Below, in pieces: positions 50,750 to 60,748 of a stretch of DNA of 64,000 bases (positions are counted from its first letter, which is position 1; each line of letters starts with the position of its first letter). The stretch comes from Natroniella sulfidigena. GTDB taxonomy: Bacteria > Bacillota > Halanaerobiia > Halobacteroidales > Halobacteroidaceae. The position numbers and the translations under genes were made by a program. The stretch covers positions 1 to 64,000 of the forward strand of contig NZ_JALKBY010000001.1 in the NCBI RefSeq assembly GCF_023223645.1, given 5' to 3'. The notes beneath the pieces were generated by a model. It saw nothing but the letters and a program-made list of their open reading frames with translations. It did no database searches and was not told the DNA's origin.

Positions 50750-52609
50750 ATGGCATTATTACAGTTAAAGCAAGCAACTAAAGTTTATCCAGAGAAATTA
50801 ATTTTTGATGATGTTTCGTTACAGATTCAAAAGCGGGATCGCATCGGTTTGATTGGGGCCAATGGAACTGGCAAATCGACCTTGATGAAGGTATTGATTG
50901 GTCAGGAATTTTTAGATCAAGGGGAGATTATGACTGCTAATAATTTGGAAGTTGGTTATTTGGCCCAAGATTTTGGGCTTGATCTGGATAATAAGCTATA
51001 TGATGAATTGTTGGGAGTTTATCAGGACTTATTTGAGTTAGAGGAGCAGTTGAATCAACTGGAGGCTAAGATGAGTCAAGTAGAGGGAAATGCTCTAGAG
51101 CAAGTGATGAATAAATATAGTCGCTTGCGAGAAGAGTATGAAAGGAAAGAGGGTTACCAATACCAAAGCCAGATCAAAGGGGTCTTGCGTGGTTTAGGAT
51201 TTGCTGAAGATGATTGGTCAAGAAATTTAGATTCTTTCAGTGGAGGAGAGAAGACACGGGCTGCATTAGCTAAATTATTGTTACAACAGCCTGATTTATT
51301 ACTATTAGATGAGCCGACAAACCATCTTGACTTAGCGGCTAAGGAATGGTTAGAGGATTATCTACAAGATTATGAGGGAGCAGTTGTAGTAATTGCTCAT
51401 GATCGTTATTTTTTAGATCAAGTTGTCAATCGCATCTGGGAGCTAGAAGCAGGTAGGTTTGAGCAGTATAAGGGCAATTACTCTTTTTATTTGGAAGAAA
51501 AACCAAGAAGGTTATTGACTTGGCAGCGAGAATATGAAGAACAACAGGAAAAAATAGCGAAGATGGAAGCTTATATTAGAAAGAATAAGGCTGGGGTTGA
51601 TGCTAAGCAAGCTCGAGGTAGGCAGAAGCAATTAGATCGAATGGTTAGGATACCTCCACCTCCTAAGTTAGAGCGACCTAAGATTGAATTTAAATTGGAG
51701 ACTACTAGTGGAGAAGAGGTTCTAAAAGTAGAAGGCTTGAAGAAGTCATTTGCTAGTGAAGTATTATTTGAAAGAATTGACTTTAGGATCTATCGGGGTG
51801 AAAAGATTGCTTTAGTTGGCCCGAATGGCAGTGGTAAATCGACCCTCTTTCGCTTGTTATTAGAAGATATCAAGCCAGAAGAAGGCCAAATTAAGTGGGG
51901 CAGTAAGGTCAAGGTTGGTTATTATCGACAGGAGCATGAAGATTTAACCTTAGAGAATAACTTAATTGAAGAGTTACAGAAGGTTAAAGGAGTGACTACC
52001 AGTCAAGCTCGTAAGGTGTTGGCCCGTTTTTTATTTAAGGAAGATGATGTCTTTAAAGAGGTAGAAATGTTGAGTGGAGGGGAAAAAGCAAGGTTATCAT
52101 TGGCCAAATTATCTATTCAAGATTTTAATCTCTTATTATTGGATGAACCGACCAATCATTTAGATATTGATGCTAAGGAATTATTAGAAGAAGCATTGGC
52201 TGATTATCCAGGAACTATCTTAGTTATTTCTCATGATCGCTACTTTTTAGATCGATTGGTTGATAAAATATTCTCACTTGAAGATGGTAGATTGATTGAA
52301 TACTTAGGTGATTATTCAGATTATAGAGCAGAACTAAAAAAACAGAAGTGTTTAGAGCGTGAACTTAAAAAAGAAAGAAGGAAGCAAGAAGAGGGAAGAA
52401 AGGTTACTAGGAAGCAAGATGAGGTTGACTTAGAGAGATTAGAAGAGAAGATAGTGGAATTAGAGGAGCGAGTTGAAGAATTAGAGGTTAAGTTGGGTTC
52501 TGAAGATATTTATGATGACCCTGAGGGAGTAGCCGATTTGACTGAGGAATATAAAGAAATCCAAAGAGAATTGGAAAAATATTATCAGCGTTGGGAAGAG
52601 GCTATTTAA
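50750..52609 (+). CDS. ABC-F family ATPase
   Basis: 619 residues, two ABC domains without membrane segments: Walker A GANGTGKSTLMKVL and GPNGSGKSTLFRLL, signatures FSGGEKTRAALAKLL and LSGGEKARLSLAKLS, Walker B LLLLDEPTNHLDLAAKEWLE and LLLLDEPTNHLDIDAKELLE. The linker (about 240-320) is charged, and a C-terminal coiled coil (LERLEEKIVELEERVEELEV) is of the Uup/YdiF kind. ABC-F proteins act on ribosomes: translation factors or antibiotic resistance. The conserved context does not point to resistance. ATG 50750 behind CAGGAGGAG, six bases after mutM. Confidence 0.92.
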   Translation: MALLQLKQATKVYPEKLIFDDVSLQIQKRDRIGLIGANGTGKSTLMKVLIGQEFLDQGEIMTANNLEVGYLAQDFGLDLDNKLYDELLGVYQDLFELEEQLNQLEAKMSQVEGNALEQVMNKYSRLREEYERKEGYQYQSQIKGVLRGLGFAEDDWSRNLDSFSGGEKTRAALAKLLLQQPDLLLLDEPTNHLDLAAKEWLEDYLQDYEGAVVVIAHDRYFLDQVVNRIWELEAGRFEQYKGNYSFYLEEKPRRLLTWQREYEEQQEKIAKMEAYIRKNKAGVDAKQARGRQKQLDRMVRIPPPPKLERPKIEFKLETTSGEEVLKVEGLKKSFASEVLFERIDFRIYRGEKIALVGPNGSGKSTLFRLLLEDIKPEEGQIKWGSKVKVGYYRQEHEDLTLENNLIEELQKVKGVTTSQARKVLARFLFKEDDVFKEVEMLSGGEKARLSLAKLSIQDFNLLLLDEPTNHLDIDAKELLEEALADYPGTILVISHDRYFLDRLVDKIFSLEDGRLIEYLGDYSDYRAELKKQKCLERELKKERRKQEEGRKVTRKQDEVDLERLEEKIVELEERVEELEVKLGSEDIYDDPEGVADLTEEYKEIQRELEKYYQRWEEAI

Positions 52610-52655
52610 TCACAGGCTATCCCTCCTTGGCATATACATAAAAGAAAAAGGGGGG

Positions 52656-53315
52656 ATGATTATTAACTTAATTGCTGCTTTTATTTTAGCTTTTGCAGTC
52701 AGTTTGGATGGTTTTACAGTAGGGATTACTTATGGTTTAAAAGGGATCAAGATCAATATTTTACCACTACTGATCATCAGTATTGCTTCTGGTTTTACAA
52801 TGATGCTTGCAATGAGTGTAGGGAATGTATTGACCTTATTTATTTCTCCAGCTTGGGCTGAAAGAATTGGAGGATTAATCTTAATTGTAATTGGAATCTG
52901 GCTATTCTATCAATCACTACATATCTTTTTAGCAAGTAGGAGTGATCAAACTGAAGAGGATGGGTTAAATTTTAAAGAATTGGTGAGTATCAGGATCAGT
53001 TCATTAGGGCTGATTATCAATATCTTACAAGAACCAGTAAAGGCTGATTTTGATTATTCAGGAGCTATCAGTAAAAAAGAGGCTATCTTTTTAGGGATTG
53101 CTTTAGCAATGGATGCCTTTGGTGGTGGGATTGGAGCTGGCTTGGCAGGTTATCAACCAGTATTTACTTCGATTGCTACTTTTGTCTCTAAATTTGTATT
53201 ACTGTTGCTAGGGATTCAATTGGGTAAGAGTATTAATTTGAGTAGGTTTGGCAATAAAATTAAGTTGTTACCAGGGTTAATCTTAGTCTTACTAGGGTTG
53301 ATTCAATTATTGTAA
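52656..53315 (+). CDS. ytaF: YtaF-like membrane protein (sporulation / MntP-related)
   Basis: 219 residues, six hydrophobic segments in two repeats: FAVSLDGFTVGITYGLKGIK and FLGIALAMDAFGGGIGAGLAGY carry the paired D-[AG]-F motifs of the MntP/YtaF family. YtaF is listed as a sporulation membrane protein in Bacillus, where ytaF also lies between mutM and coaE; manganese or other cation export is the expected biochemistry. ATG 52656 is very close to AAGGGGGG, and an ATT or later start cannot be ruled out. It is related to the gene at 36315. Confidence 0.82.
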   Translation: MIINLIAAFILAFAVSLDGFTVGITYGLKGIKINILPLLIISIASGFTMMLAMSVGNVLTLFISPAWAERIGGLILIVIGIWLFYQSLHIFLASRSDQTEEDGLNFKELVSIRISSLGLIINILQEPVKADFDYSGAISKKEAIFLGIALAMDAFGGGIGAGLAGYQPVFTSIATFVSKFVLLLLGIQLGKSINLSRFGNKIKLLPGLILVLLGLIQLL

Positions 53316-53410
53316 TTATGTAACTAGTGATTAGTGACTAGTAATTAGTAATTAGGGGTTAGGAAGTTCAAAATCATTTAATTATTATATTATACGAGGG
53401 AGGATTTAAA

Positions 53411-54013
53411 TTGAAGATTGGTTTAACGGGTGGGATTGCTAGTGGAAAGAGTACAGTAGCTGATTATTTAGAGCAATTAGGGGCTACAGTATTAGATGCT
53501 GATAAAATTGCCCATCGATTAATGGAGCCTCAACAGGAGGCTTGGCAGAAGGTTGTTGAATATTTTGGAGAAGAGATATTGTTGACTAACAAGCAGATTG
53601 ACCGTAATAAACTAGGTGAGATTATCTTTAATGATCCTAATGCTAAAGAGAAATTAGATCAATTAACCCACCCGATTATTATTAAGGAGATAGAGGAGTC
53701 TTTAAAAAGGTTAGAGCAGAAAAAGGAAATAATTATAGTTGAAGTACCATTATTGATAGAAGCTGGAATGGAAGATTTATTTGAAGAGGTCTGGTTAGTA
53801 TACCTTCCTAGAGAAGCTCAAATTGAAAGGTTAATGGCTAGAAATAATTTAGATTATCAAGCTGCAGTGGCTAGAGTTGAATCTCAGATGCCCCTTGCAG
53901 AAAAAAAAGATTATGCTGATTTGATTATTAATAATGATCTCAGTGAACAAGAGTTGAAAGAAGAGTTAAGGCAGTTGTGGAATGAAATTAACCTTAACAA
54001 TGAATATTGTTAA
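53411..54013 (+). CDS. coaE: Dephospho-CoA kinase
   Basis: 200 residues. It phosphorylates the 3'-hydroxyl of dephospho-CoA, the last step of CoA synthesis. P-loop GLTGGIASGKSTVADYL, LDADKIAHRLMEP, LTHPIIIKEIE, IIVEVPLLIEAGMEDLF and LMARNNLDYQAAVARVESQM are family motifs. Start TTG 53411 behind GGGAGGA. A short repeat (AGTGATTAGTGACTAGTAAT, 53326 on) lies in the gap before it. The next gene is a lytic transglycosylase, also as in Bacillus-like clusters. Confidence 0.95.
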   Translation: MKIGLTGGIASGKSTVADYLEQLGATVLDADKIAHRLMEPQQEAWQKVVEYFGEEILLTNKQIDRNKLGEIIFNDPNAKEKLDQLTHPIIIKEIEESLKRLEQKKEIIIVEVPLLIEAGMEDLFEEVWLVYLPREAQIERLMARNNLDYQAAVARVESQMPLAEKKDYADLIINNDLSEQELKEELRQLWNEINLNNEYC

Positions 54014-54072
54014 ATTTTAAGCAATAATATTTTAAAGTAATTATTCTAACGGTAAGTATTGGAGTGTTAACT

Positions 54073-54630
54073 ATGAAAATTGAATTTAAAAAGATAACTT
54101 GGCTATTAATCTTTCTAGTATTATTTAGCCTATTATTTATAGTACATAAAGATATTTTGGAGTTAGTCTATCCTCTCGATTATCAGGAGTTAATATTTTC
54201 TGAAGCAGAAAGGTATGATTTAGATCCTTACTTGATTATTTCGATTATTTATGTAGAAAGTAAATTCAGACCTCAGGCCACTTCTGCTAAAGGTGCTCGT
54301 GGTTTGATGCAGATTATGCCTCCGACCGGTGTATGGATTGCTGAAAAACTGGATGATCAAGAATTTTCTGTTGATGATCTGTATGAACCAGAACTGAATA
54401 TTAAATATGGAAGCTGGTATTTAGCAGAATTGAAACAACAGTTTGATAATCGAACGATGGTAATTGCTGCTTATAATGGGGGCCAAGGGAACGTCAAGAA
54501 GTGGTTACACGAAAAGCAGTGGGATGGAGAGTATGAAACTATTAATCAGATTCCATTTGCTGAAACAAGAAATTATGTCAGTAAGGTTGCACGGGCTTAT
54601 TCAATTTATCGTTATATTTATACTGACTAG
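54073..54630 (+). CDS. Membrane-anchored lytic transglycosylase (SLT domain)
   Basis: 185 residues. One N-terminal membrane segment (WLLIFLVLFSLLFIVHK) is followed by the SLT domain: LDPYLIISIIYVESKFRPQA with the catalytic Glu, SAKGARGLMQIMPPTG, LYEPELNIKYGSWYLAEL and VIAAYNGGQGNVKKWL. It cleaves peptidoglycan between MurNAc and GlcNAc, leaving an anhydro end. ATG 54073 has GGAG eight bases upstream; GTG 54064 lies inside the site. Confidence 0.93.
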   Translation: MKIEFKKITWLLIFLVLFSLLFIVHKDILELVYPLDYQELIFSEAERYDLDPYLIISIIYVESKFRPQATSAKGARGLMQIMPPTGVWIAEKLDDQEFSVDDLYEPELNIKYGSWYLAELKQQFDNRTMVIAAYNGGQGNVKKWLHEKQWDGEYETINQIPFAETRNYVSKVARAYSIYRYIYTD

Positions 54631-54670
54631 TTGAATAATTTTGCAAAAGAATTAATAAAAATTCAATTAT

Positions 54671-54699
54671 TTGACAAATGTTTTAGAACTATATATAAT
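54671..54699 (+). promoter_or_regulatory. Consensus sigma-A promoter of the second peptide ABC operon
   Basis: TTGACA 54671-54676, 17-base spacer, TATAAT 54694-54699: exact consensus. About 345 bases of leader follow. Confidence 0.85.
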
Positions 54700-55049
54700 A
54701 ATATATGTTATAATAAAATGTTCTTTTTTGTAGAAATGAAGAAGATAAATTGATATTTTTTTAGGGGGTGGCAAGCTTTAAGCGAGAAGTTATGAATGCA
54801 GTGGTAAGACGACTGACTTTTGTTTCCTTTTTCTCAATATTTCAAATATTAGATAAATAACCCAGGGTTGTGACTGGTTTAAGTCTTCAAGGGAATGACC
54901 TATCCAATTTTCATTTGAATAAAATTTCTAATATTATGATTATTTATAATTATTAATTGGACAACTTCTAAGGTATTGAATTTAACTAGAGGATTGATTT
55001 TTTACTTGCTGTATAAATATATTAAATTACTTATAGAAAGGTGGTAGAA
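54700..55049 (+). other. Long 5' leader of the second peptide ABC operon
   Basis: Contains a G-rich block TTAGGGGGTGGCAAGC (54761-54776), and AACCCAGGGTTGTGACTGGTT (54860-54880) with a small AACCC/GGGTT hairpin. No known riboswitch or T-box mark was recognised. Small open frames exist (54768, 54792), but none has a good ribosome site. The gene's own site is GAAAGGTGG. Confidence 0.4.
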
Positions 55050-55973
55050 ATGTTAACATATATTATACGTAAAGGTGCCATGGCGATTCCGATATTGATT
55101 GGTATTGCAACAATAACTTTTTTATTGAACTTTGTCTTTGTCCCCGGCGATCCAGTTCGGATTGCAATGGGTACTAATGCAGATCCTGATACGATGGAGA
55201 CGATTAGGGAGGAGATGGGATTAAATGATCCATTAATTATGCAATATGGAAGGTTTATTGGAAATGCCGCTAGAGGTGACTTAGGTATTTCATATACTAC
55301 TCGGCGACCAGTGATGGATATGATTTTATCTCGTTTACCTGCCACGGCCATGTTAGCAACTAGTGCAATGGCGATAGCGATTATAATGGGAGTAACAGCT
55401 GGTATTGTTTCAGCAGTCAAGCCCTATTCCTTCTGGGATTATATCTTTATGAGTGGAGCAATGGTTGGAGTTTCGATGCCTGTTTATTGGCTTGGATTAG
55501 TATTAATAGTGATTTTTGCTGTTAATTTTAACCTTTTACCAGTAGGAGGTTATGGAAGTTATAGACACTTGATTTTGCCTGCAATAGCTTTAGGAAGTAG
55601 ACAAGCAGCTTATATTGCTCGAATGACACGTTCAAGCATGTTGGAAATAATCAATAAAGATTATATTAAGACAGCTCGGGCCAAAGGATTAGCTGAAAAA
55701 ATAGTTATTATCAAGCATGCTTTGAGAAATGCTATGATACCAGTTATTACAGTAATTGGGACTCAGCTTGGTTATTTATTAGGAGGAACCGTTTTAACTG
55801 AGGTTACTTTTTCTTGGCCAGGTATAGGTCGAATGGCTATAGATGCAGTATTTAGACGTGATTTTCCTTTGATACAAGGAACAGTCCTCTTTTTAGCAGC
55901 AGTCTTTATTATAGTTAACTTATTAGTTGATTTAAGTTATGGAGTATTAGACCCACGAATTAGATATGATTAA
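55050..55973 (+). CDS. Peptide-type ABC transporter permease (DppB-like)
   Basis: 307 residues, six membrane segments: LIGIATITFLLNFVFVPGDP at the start, GDLGISYTTRRPVMDMILSR, and the EAA loop KTARAKGLAEKIVIIKHALRNAM. The end is LSYGVLDPRIRYD. ATG 55050 follows GAAAGGTGG; GTG 55041 lies inside that site. Order of this operon: B-C-D-F-A, with the binding protein last, unlike the first peptide system. Confidence 0.94.
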   Translation: MLTYIIRKGAMAIPILIGIATITFLLNFVFVPGDPVRIAMGTNADPDTMETIREEMGLNDPLIMQYGRFIGNAARGDLGISYTTRRPVMDMILSRLPATAMLATSAMAIAIIMGVTAGIVSAVKPYSFWDYIFMSGAMVGVSMPVYWLGLVLIVIFAVNFNLLPVGGYGSYRHLILPAIALGSRQAAYIARMTRSSMLEIINKDYIKTARAKGLAEKIVIIKHALRNAMIPVITVIGTQLGYLLGGTVLTEVTFSWPGIGRMAIDAVFRRDFPLIQGTVLFLAAVFIIVNLLVDLSYGVLDPRIRYD

Positions 55974-56022
55974 TCGATAAATATTCTTTAAATTCCAATG
56001 AAAGTAAGAAGGAGGGGTACTA

Positions 56023-56940
56023 GTGAATGTTGAGCCAGAAGTTAGACAGGAAAGTATAGAAACTGAAGAGGTTGAAAAATACAGCCAGTGGAAGGATGCT
56101 TGGAGGAGATTACGGAAGAATAAGATGGCTATGATCGGTTTAGGAATTACTTTAGTGGTTATTTTTGTTGCTATTTTTGCTCCATTGCTTGCTCCACATG
56201 ATCCGTACTATTCTCCAGTAATGGAGGATGGACAAGCTGAATTATCAATGCAAGGGCCAAGCTTATCATATCCGTTAGGAACAGACAGACTAGGGCGTGA
56301 TATATTAAGTAGAATTATTTATGGGACTAGAATTTCATTAATTGTGGGAGTTATAACTCAGCTTATTGCACTGGCAATTGGAATTACCTTAGGATCAGTG
56401 GCAGGATATTATGGAGGAATAGTTGATGATGTAATCTCTTATTTCATCAATGTGTTCTTAGCTTTTCCATTTTTGTTATTTGCGATTGCTATTATGGCTG
56501 TCTTTCAAGATCCAGGTATTGAACAGGTCTTTCTTGCATTAGGATTGGTAACCTGGCCGGGTTTAGCACGGATAGTTAGAGGAGAAGTTATGTCTTTAAA
56601 AGAGGAAGAGTATATTGAAGCCGCAAGGTCATTAGGGGCTAAAGATTTTAGAATTATGACTAAACATGTAATTCCTAACTGTTTAGCACCTATTATCGTT
56701 ACGGTTACGTTGGGAGTGGCTGGTGCTATTTTAGCTGAAGCTGGATTGAGCTTTTTAGGAATAGGAGCTCAGCCACCGATGCCAAGCTGGGGATTAATGT
56801 TGAATGCTGGTAGAGATTATTTAAGAAGTGATCCACGCATGATGTGGTTTCCTGGTTTAGCAATTATGATTACTGTTTTAGGCTTAAATTTATTTGGAGA
56901 TGGATTGCGAGATGTATTAGATCCAAAGATGAGAGATTAG
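56023..56940 (+). CDS. Peptide-type ABC transporter permease (DppC-like)
   Basis: 305 residues. A charged N-terminus (EVRQESIETEEVEKYSQWKD), then FAPLLAPHDPYYSP, SYPLGTDRLGRDILSRIIYG and the EAA loop EAARSLGAKDFRIMTKHVIPN; the end is DGLRDVLDPKMRD. Six membrane segments. It starts with GTG 56023 behind AAGGAGGGG. Partner of the permease at 55050. Confidence 0.94.
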   Translation: MNVEPEVRQESIETEEVEKYSQWKDAWRRLRKNKMAMIGLGITLVVIFVAIFAPLLAPHDPYYSPVMEDGQAELSMQGPSLSYPLGTDRLGRDILSRIIYGTRISLIVGVITQLIALAIGITLGSVAGYYGGIVDDVISYFINVFLAFPFLLFAIAIMAVFQDPGIEQVFLALGLVTWPGLARIVRGEVMSLKEEEYIEAARSLGAKDFRIMTKHVIPNCLAPIIVTVTLGVAGAILAEAGLSFLGIGAQPPMPSWGLMLNAGRDYLRSDPRMMWFPGLAIMITVLGLNLFGDGLRDVLDPKMRD

Positions 56941-56954
56941 GGGAGGTGAACTAG

Positions 56955-57944
56955 ATGGGAGATACTATTTTGGAAGTGAATGATTTACAGACATACTTTT
57001 TTACATCTAAAGGAACGGTTAAAGCAGTAGATGGCGTTAGCTTTAGTATTGAAAAAGGACAGACATTAGGAGTTGTTGGAGAATCTGGTTCAGGAAAGAG
57101 TGTAACAGCATCATCAATTATGCAGTTAATTCCAAATCCTCCTGGTGAAATTGTTGGTGGAGAAATAAACTTTAAAGGTCAGAATTTACTGAATAAATCT
57201 ATAGATCAAATCAGAAAGATTAGAGGTAATGAGATCTCAATGATCTTTCAGGAACCAATGACATCTTTAAATCCTGTCTATACCGTTGGTGATCAAATTT
57301 CTGAGGTGCTTAGATTACATCAAGGATTAAATAAGCAACAGGCTTTAGAGAAGGCGGTAGTTATGTTGGAAAAGGTAGGGATTCCTTCGCCTGAGCAAAG
57401 AGTTCATGAACATCCCCATCAAATGAGTGGTGGAATGAGACAGAGAGTGATGATTGCTATTGCTTTGGCTTGTAATCCTGAACTGTTGATTGCTGATGAG
57501 CCTACGACTGCTTTAGATGTAACTATTCAAGCTCAAATTTTAGAATTGATGCAAGAGTTGAAGGATGAGTTTGAAACTGCAATTATGTTAATTACTCATG
57601 ACTTAGGAGTAATAGCTGAAGTAGCAGATGAAGTGGCAGTTATGTATGGTGGAAGGGTTGTAGAGAAGACTGATGTTATGACTCTATTTAAGAACCCACA
57701 GCATCCATATACCGCTGGATTGATTAATTCAATACCTAAATTAAAGGCAGATACTAATCGTTTAGAACCAATTAAAGGGATTGTACCTGATCCATTCAGT
57801 TTTCCTAATGGTTGTAAATTTGCTAATCGTTGTGACTATGCAGTTGATAAATGCCAACGATATGAACCTCAATTAGAAGAGCTTGATTCTGGTCATATTG
57901 TTCGTTGTTGGAAGCATGATTCATTGAATTTAAAAGCAGAATAG
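56955..57944 (+). CDS. Peptide-type ABC transporter ATP-binding protein (DppD-like)
   Basis: 329 residues. Walker [35 protein letters not shown], signature [16 protein letters not shown], Walker [17 protein letters not shown], switch [10 protein letters not shown]. The C-terminal domain has the cysteine group [20 protein letters not shown] 56955 behind GGGGAGGTG, 14 bases after the permease stop. Functional pair of the ATPase at 57958. Confidence 0.95.
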   Translation: MGDTILEVNDLQTYFFTSKGTVKAVDGVSFSIEKGQTLGVVGESGSGKSVTASSIMQLIPNPPGEIVGGEINFKGQNLLNKSIDQIRKIRGNEISMIFQEPMTSLNPVYTVGDQISEVLRLHQGLNKQQALEKAVVMLEKVGIPSPEQRVHEHPHQMSGGMRQRVMIAIALACNPELLIADEPTTALDVTIQAQILELMQELKDEFETAIMLITHDLGVIAEVADEVAVMYGGRVVEKTDVMTLFKNPQHPYTAGLINSIPKLKADTNRLEPIKGIVPDPFSFPNGCKFANRCDYAVDKCQRYEPQLEELDSGHIVRCWKHDSLNLKAE

Positions 57945-57957
57945 GAGGTGGAAGTTG

Positions 57958-58926
57958 ATGGCAGAAGCAATTTTAGAAGTTAATAATTTAAAAAAGCATT
58001 TCCCAGTAAAAGGGGGGCTTTTCAATAAGCAACAGGAAGTAGTTAAAGCAGTAGATGGCTTGAGTTTTAATGTTAGAAAAGGAGAGACTCTTGGCTTGGT
58101 TGGTGAGTCAGGTTGTGGTAAATCTACAACTGGTCGAGTCTTATTGAGATTATTAAATGCTACTGAAGGAGAAGTTTTATTTGAGGGCCAAGATATTCAT
58201 TCCTTAAATAAAAAAGAACTACGTAGTCTTCGTAGAGAGATGCAGATGATCTTTCAGGATCCTTATGCTTCTTTAAATCCAAGGATGAAAGTAGGAGACA
58301 TCATTGGTGAGCCTTTAGAGATTCATGGTTTGGCTAAAGGAAGAGAAAAGAAGAGAATAGTGAAGGATCTGCTGGATAAAGTAGGATTAGTTCCTGATTA
58401 TATATCTAGATATCCTCATGAATTCAGTGGAGGACAACGACAAAGGATTGGGATTGCTCGAGCTTTGGCTGTTGATCCTAAGGTAATTGTCTGTGATGAG
58501 CCTGTGTCAGCACTTGATGTTTCCGTTCAAGCACAGGTAATTAATTTAATGAAGGATTTACAAAAAGAGTTGGAGCTGACTTATATCTTTATAGCTCATG
58601 ATTTGAGTGTTGTGCGTCATATTAGTGATCGAGTGGCTGTGATGTATCTAGGGAGGATAGTTGAGTTAGCAGATAAGAATAAATTATATGAAGATCCTAA
58701 GCATCCTTATACGAAAGCATTGTTATCAGCTATTCCTGTAGCTGATCCTGAGGTGAAAAGGGAGAAGATTATTCTAGAAGGGGATGTACCGAGTCCAATC
58801 AATCCTCCTAGTGGGTGTACTTTTCATACTCGCTGTCCCTTTGCAGAGGAGATTTGTAAAAGAGAAGTTCCGGAGTTTGCAGAACAAGAAGAAGAGCATT
58901 TTGTAGCTTGTCATTTAGTTGATTAG
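57958..58926 (+). CDS. Peptide-type ABC transporter ATP-binding protein (DppF-like)
   Basis: 322 residues. [20 protein letters not shown] at the start is typical of DppF/OppF. Walker [35 protein letters not shown], signature [17 protein letters not shown], Walker [17 protein letters not shown] and [10 protein letters not shown] are intact; the C-terminal cysteines are in [23 protein letters not shown] 57958 behind AGGAGGTGG; the TTG just before it overlaps the site edge. Confidence 0.95.
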   Translation: MAEAILEVNNLKKHFPVKGGLFNKQQEVVKAVDGLSFNVRKGETLGLVGESGCGKSTTGRVLLRLLNATEGEVLFEGQDIHSLNKKELRSLRREMQMIFQDPYASLNPRMKVGDIIGEPLEIHGLAKGREKKRIVKDLLDKVGLVPDYISRYPHEFSGGQRQRIGIARALAVDPKVIVCDEPVSALDVSVQAQVINLMKDLQKELELTYIFIAHDLSVVRHISDRVAVMYLGRIVELADKNKLYEDPKHPYTKALLSAIPVADPEVKREKIILEGDVPSPINPPSGCTFHTRCPFAEEICKREVPEFAEQEEEHFVACHLVD

Positions 58927-59005
58927 AGGAGATGTTAAGTTAATAGTTTTAAAACTATTAATTTAATAAATATATATATAAAGAATTGAGGAGGAAGAGC
59001 TAAAA

Positions 59006-60646
59006 ATGTTTAAAAAATCAGTTGGAATTGGTTTGTTATTGGTTTTATTAGCAGCTTTAGTTGTTGGCTGTGGAGGAGTAGAAGAAGCGACAGAAGAGGC
59101 AGCAGAGGTTACAGAAGAGGATAGGTATGGTGGTACTTATTATGCTAGGTTGGGGTCAGATGCACCAACTTTAGATCCAGCACATTCTACGGATAGTACT
59201 TCATCAAGGGTGATTGAGAATATTTTTGACAGATTAGTAGAATTTGATGGAGATGCAGAGGTTGTTCCTGGTTTAGCTGAAGATTGGGAAATAAGTGAAG
59301 ATGGATTGACATGGACTTTTTATTTGCGAGAAGGTGTTAAGTTCCACAATGGTAGTGAAGTAACTGCTGATGATGTAGTCTTTACTTTCACTAGAATTTT
59401 GGATCCAGCAGTTCAATCAGACCGAGCTAATTATTACGATCGAGTTGAAGGTGCAAGTGAATTTCGAGATGGAGAAATTGATGAAGTACCTGGTTTAGTT
59501 GCTGTGGATGATTATACAGTACAATTTCAGTTAGAAGAATCATATACTCCACTATTATCTATTTTGGCAGTAGATAGTGCTTCAATTGTACCACAAGATG
59601 CAGTGGAGAAGTATGGTAATGATGACTTTGCTAATAATCCTGTTGGTTCTGGACCATTTGAATTTGTAGAATGGCAAAGTGACCATCAAATTGTCCTAGA
59701 AAGAAATGATGATTATTATGTAGATGGACTTCCTTATTTAGATGAGGTTGTCTTTAGAGTTATTTCTGAGTCTTCTTCAGCATTTGCTGAGTATGAACAG
59801 GGCAATATTTATGAACAGATCGATGGTGACCTTCCAGATGGACAGATGGATCGTATTTTAAATTCAGGAGAATTTGATGAAGAATTAGTTGTTGAACCTC
59901 GTTTAGGAACATATTATTTTGGGTTCAATGTCCAAGAGGAACCATTTGATAATCTTAAGGTAAGAAAAGCACTTAATTATGCTGTTGATCGAGATACTAT
60001 AGTTAATGTTATTAGAGCTGGAATTGAAGAGCCTGCTACAGGAATCCTGCCTCCTGGAATGGACGGTTATGATCCAGAATTAGAAGGATATTATGAACAA
60101 GATACTGAAAAAGCTCAGGAGTTATTAGCTGAAGCAGGGTATCCGGATGGGTTACCTGGCACTTATGAGCTTGCTTATAATACAGATGATGCAAATCAGA
60201 GTGTAGCAGAGGCTTTACAAGCTAACTTACGAACTATTGATGTTGATGTTGAATTAGTAAATGTGGAGTGGGGAACTTATTTAGAAAAGATTGATGAAGG
60301 AGATACTGAAATGTTTAGGTTAGGTTGGGTATCAACTTATCCTGATCCAGATAACTTCTTATATAATAACTTCCACTCTAGTAATATTGGAGCGACTAAT
60401 GGATCTTGGTATGATGATCCAGAAACAGATGAGATGTTAGAAAAAGGTCGTGGCATGGCACCAGGTTCTGAACGTGCAGAATTATATTCAGAAATTAATG
60501 AAACATTGATAAAAGATGCACCGTGGATGCCAATTTATTATTATTCTAATACTGTATTGACAAAGCCGTTTGTAAATGACTTCGAGGTAACTGCTCGAGG
60601 AGAAGAACCATTAACAGATGTTTGGTTACATCCAAATTATCAATAA
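59006..60646 (+). CDS. Peptide-type ABC substrate-binding lipoprotein (DppA-like)
   Basis: 546 residues. Lipoprotein signal with VVGCGG (Cys near 22), an acidic Glu/Ala-rich linker, then solute-binding family 5 in normal order: RLGSDAPTLDPAHSTDSTSS, DRLVEFDGDAEVVPGLAEDW, FHNGSEVTADDVVFTFTRIL, GSGPFEFVEW, YYFGFNVQEEPFDNLKVRKA, and the C-terminal VDVELVNVEWGTYLEKID with DPDNFLYNNFHSS. It collects peptides or related solutes in the periplasm and hands them to the BCDF complex. ATG 59006 behind GAGGAGG. It serves as the within-window reference for the permuted protein at 18777. Confidence 0.95.
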   Translation: MFKKSVGIGLLLVLLAALVVGCGGVEEATEEAAEVTEEDRYGGTYYARLGSDAPTLDPAHSTDSTSSRVIENIFDRLVEFDGDAEVVPGLAEDWEISEDGLTWTFYLREGVKFHNGSEVTADDVVFTFTRILDPAVQSDRANYYDRVEGASEFRDGEIDEVPGLVAVDDYTVQFQLEESYTPLLSILAVDSASIVPQDAVEKYGNDDFANNPVGSGPFEFVEWQSDHQIVLERNDDYYVDGLPYLDEVVFRVISESSSAFAEYEQGNIYEQIDGDLPDGQMDRILNSGEFDEELVVEPRLGTYYFGFNVQEEPFDNLKVRKALNYAVDRDTIVNVIRAGIEEPATGILPPGMDGYDPELEGYYEQDTEKAQELLAEAGYPDGLPGTYELAYNTDDANQSVAEALQANLRTIDVDVELVNVEWGTYLEKIDEGDTEMFRLGWVSTYPDPDNFLYNNFHSSNIGATNGSWYDDPETDEMLEKGRGMAPGSERAELYSEINETLIKDAPWMPIYYYSNTVLTKPFVNDFEVTARGEEPLTDVWLHPNYQ

Positions 60647-60661
60647 GATAGTTTTGATTTT

Positions 60662-60700
60662 GAAGCGATTGGTGTTTAAACACCAATCGCTTCTTTATTT
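60662..60700 (+). terminator. Terminator of the second peptide ABC operon
   Basis: GAAGCGATTGGTG (60662-60674) pairs perfectly with CACCAATCGCTTC (60681-60693), loop TTTAAA, then TTTATTTTC. Confidence 0.92.
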
Positions 60701-60719
60701 TCACCAAGCTTACAAAAAC

Positions 60720-60748
60720 TTGACATAAAGATAAGAGTTTAATATAAT
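60720..60748 (+). promoter_or_regulatory. Consensus sigma-A promoter of the TAXI-TRAP operon
   Basis: TTGACA 60720-60725, 17-base spacer, TATAAT 60743-60748: exact consensus. The TAXI receptor gene starts about 510 bases further on. Confidence 0.8.

Noticed and set aside
50750-52609. ABC-F protein as an antibiotic-resistance determinant
   Set aside because: The conserved mutM-ytaF-coaE context and ordinary linker suggest a housekeeping ABC-F; no resistance-specific mark was seen.
54768-54860. Possible short leader ORF (GTG 54768 or ATG 54792, ending TAA 54860)
   Set aside because: The GTG has its G-rich block directly adjoining instead of spaced, and the ATG has no good ribosome site; the sequence shows no family marks.
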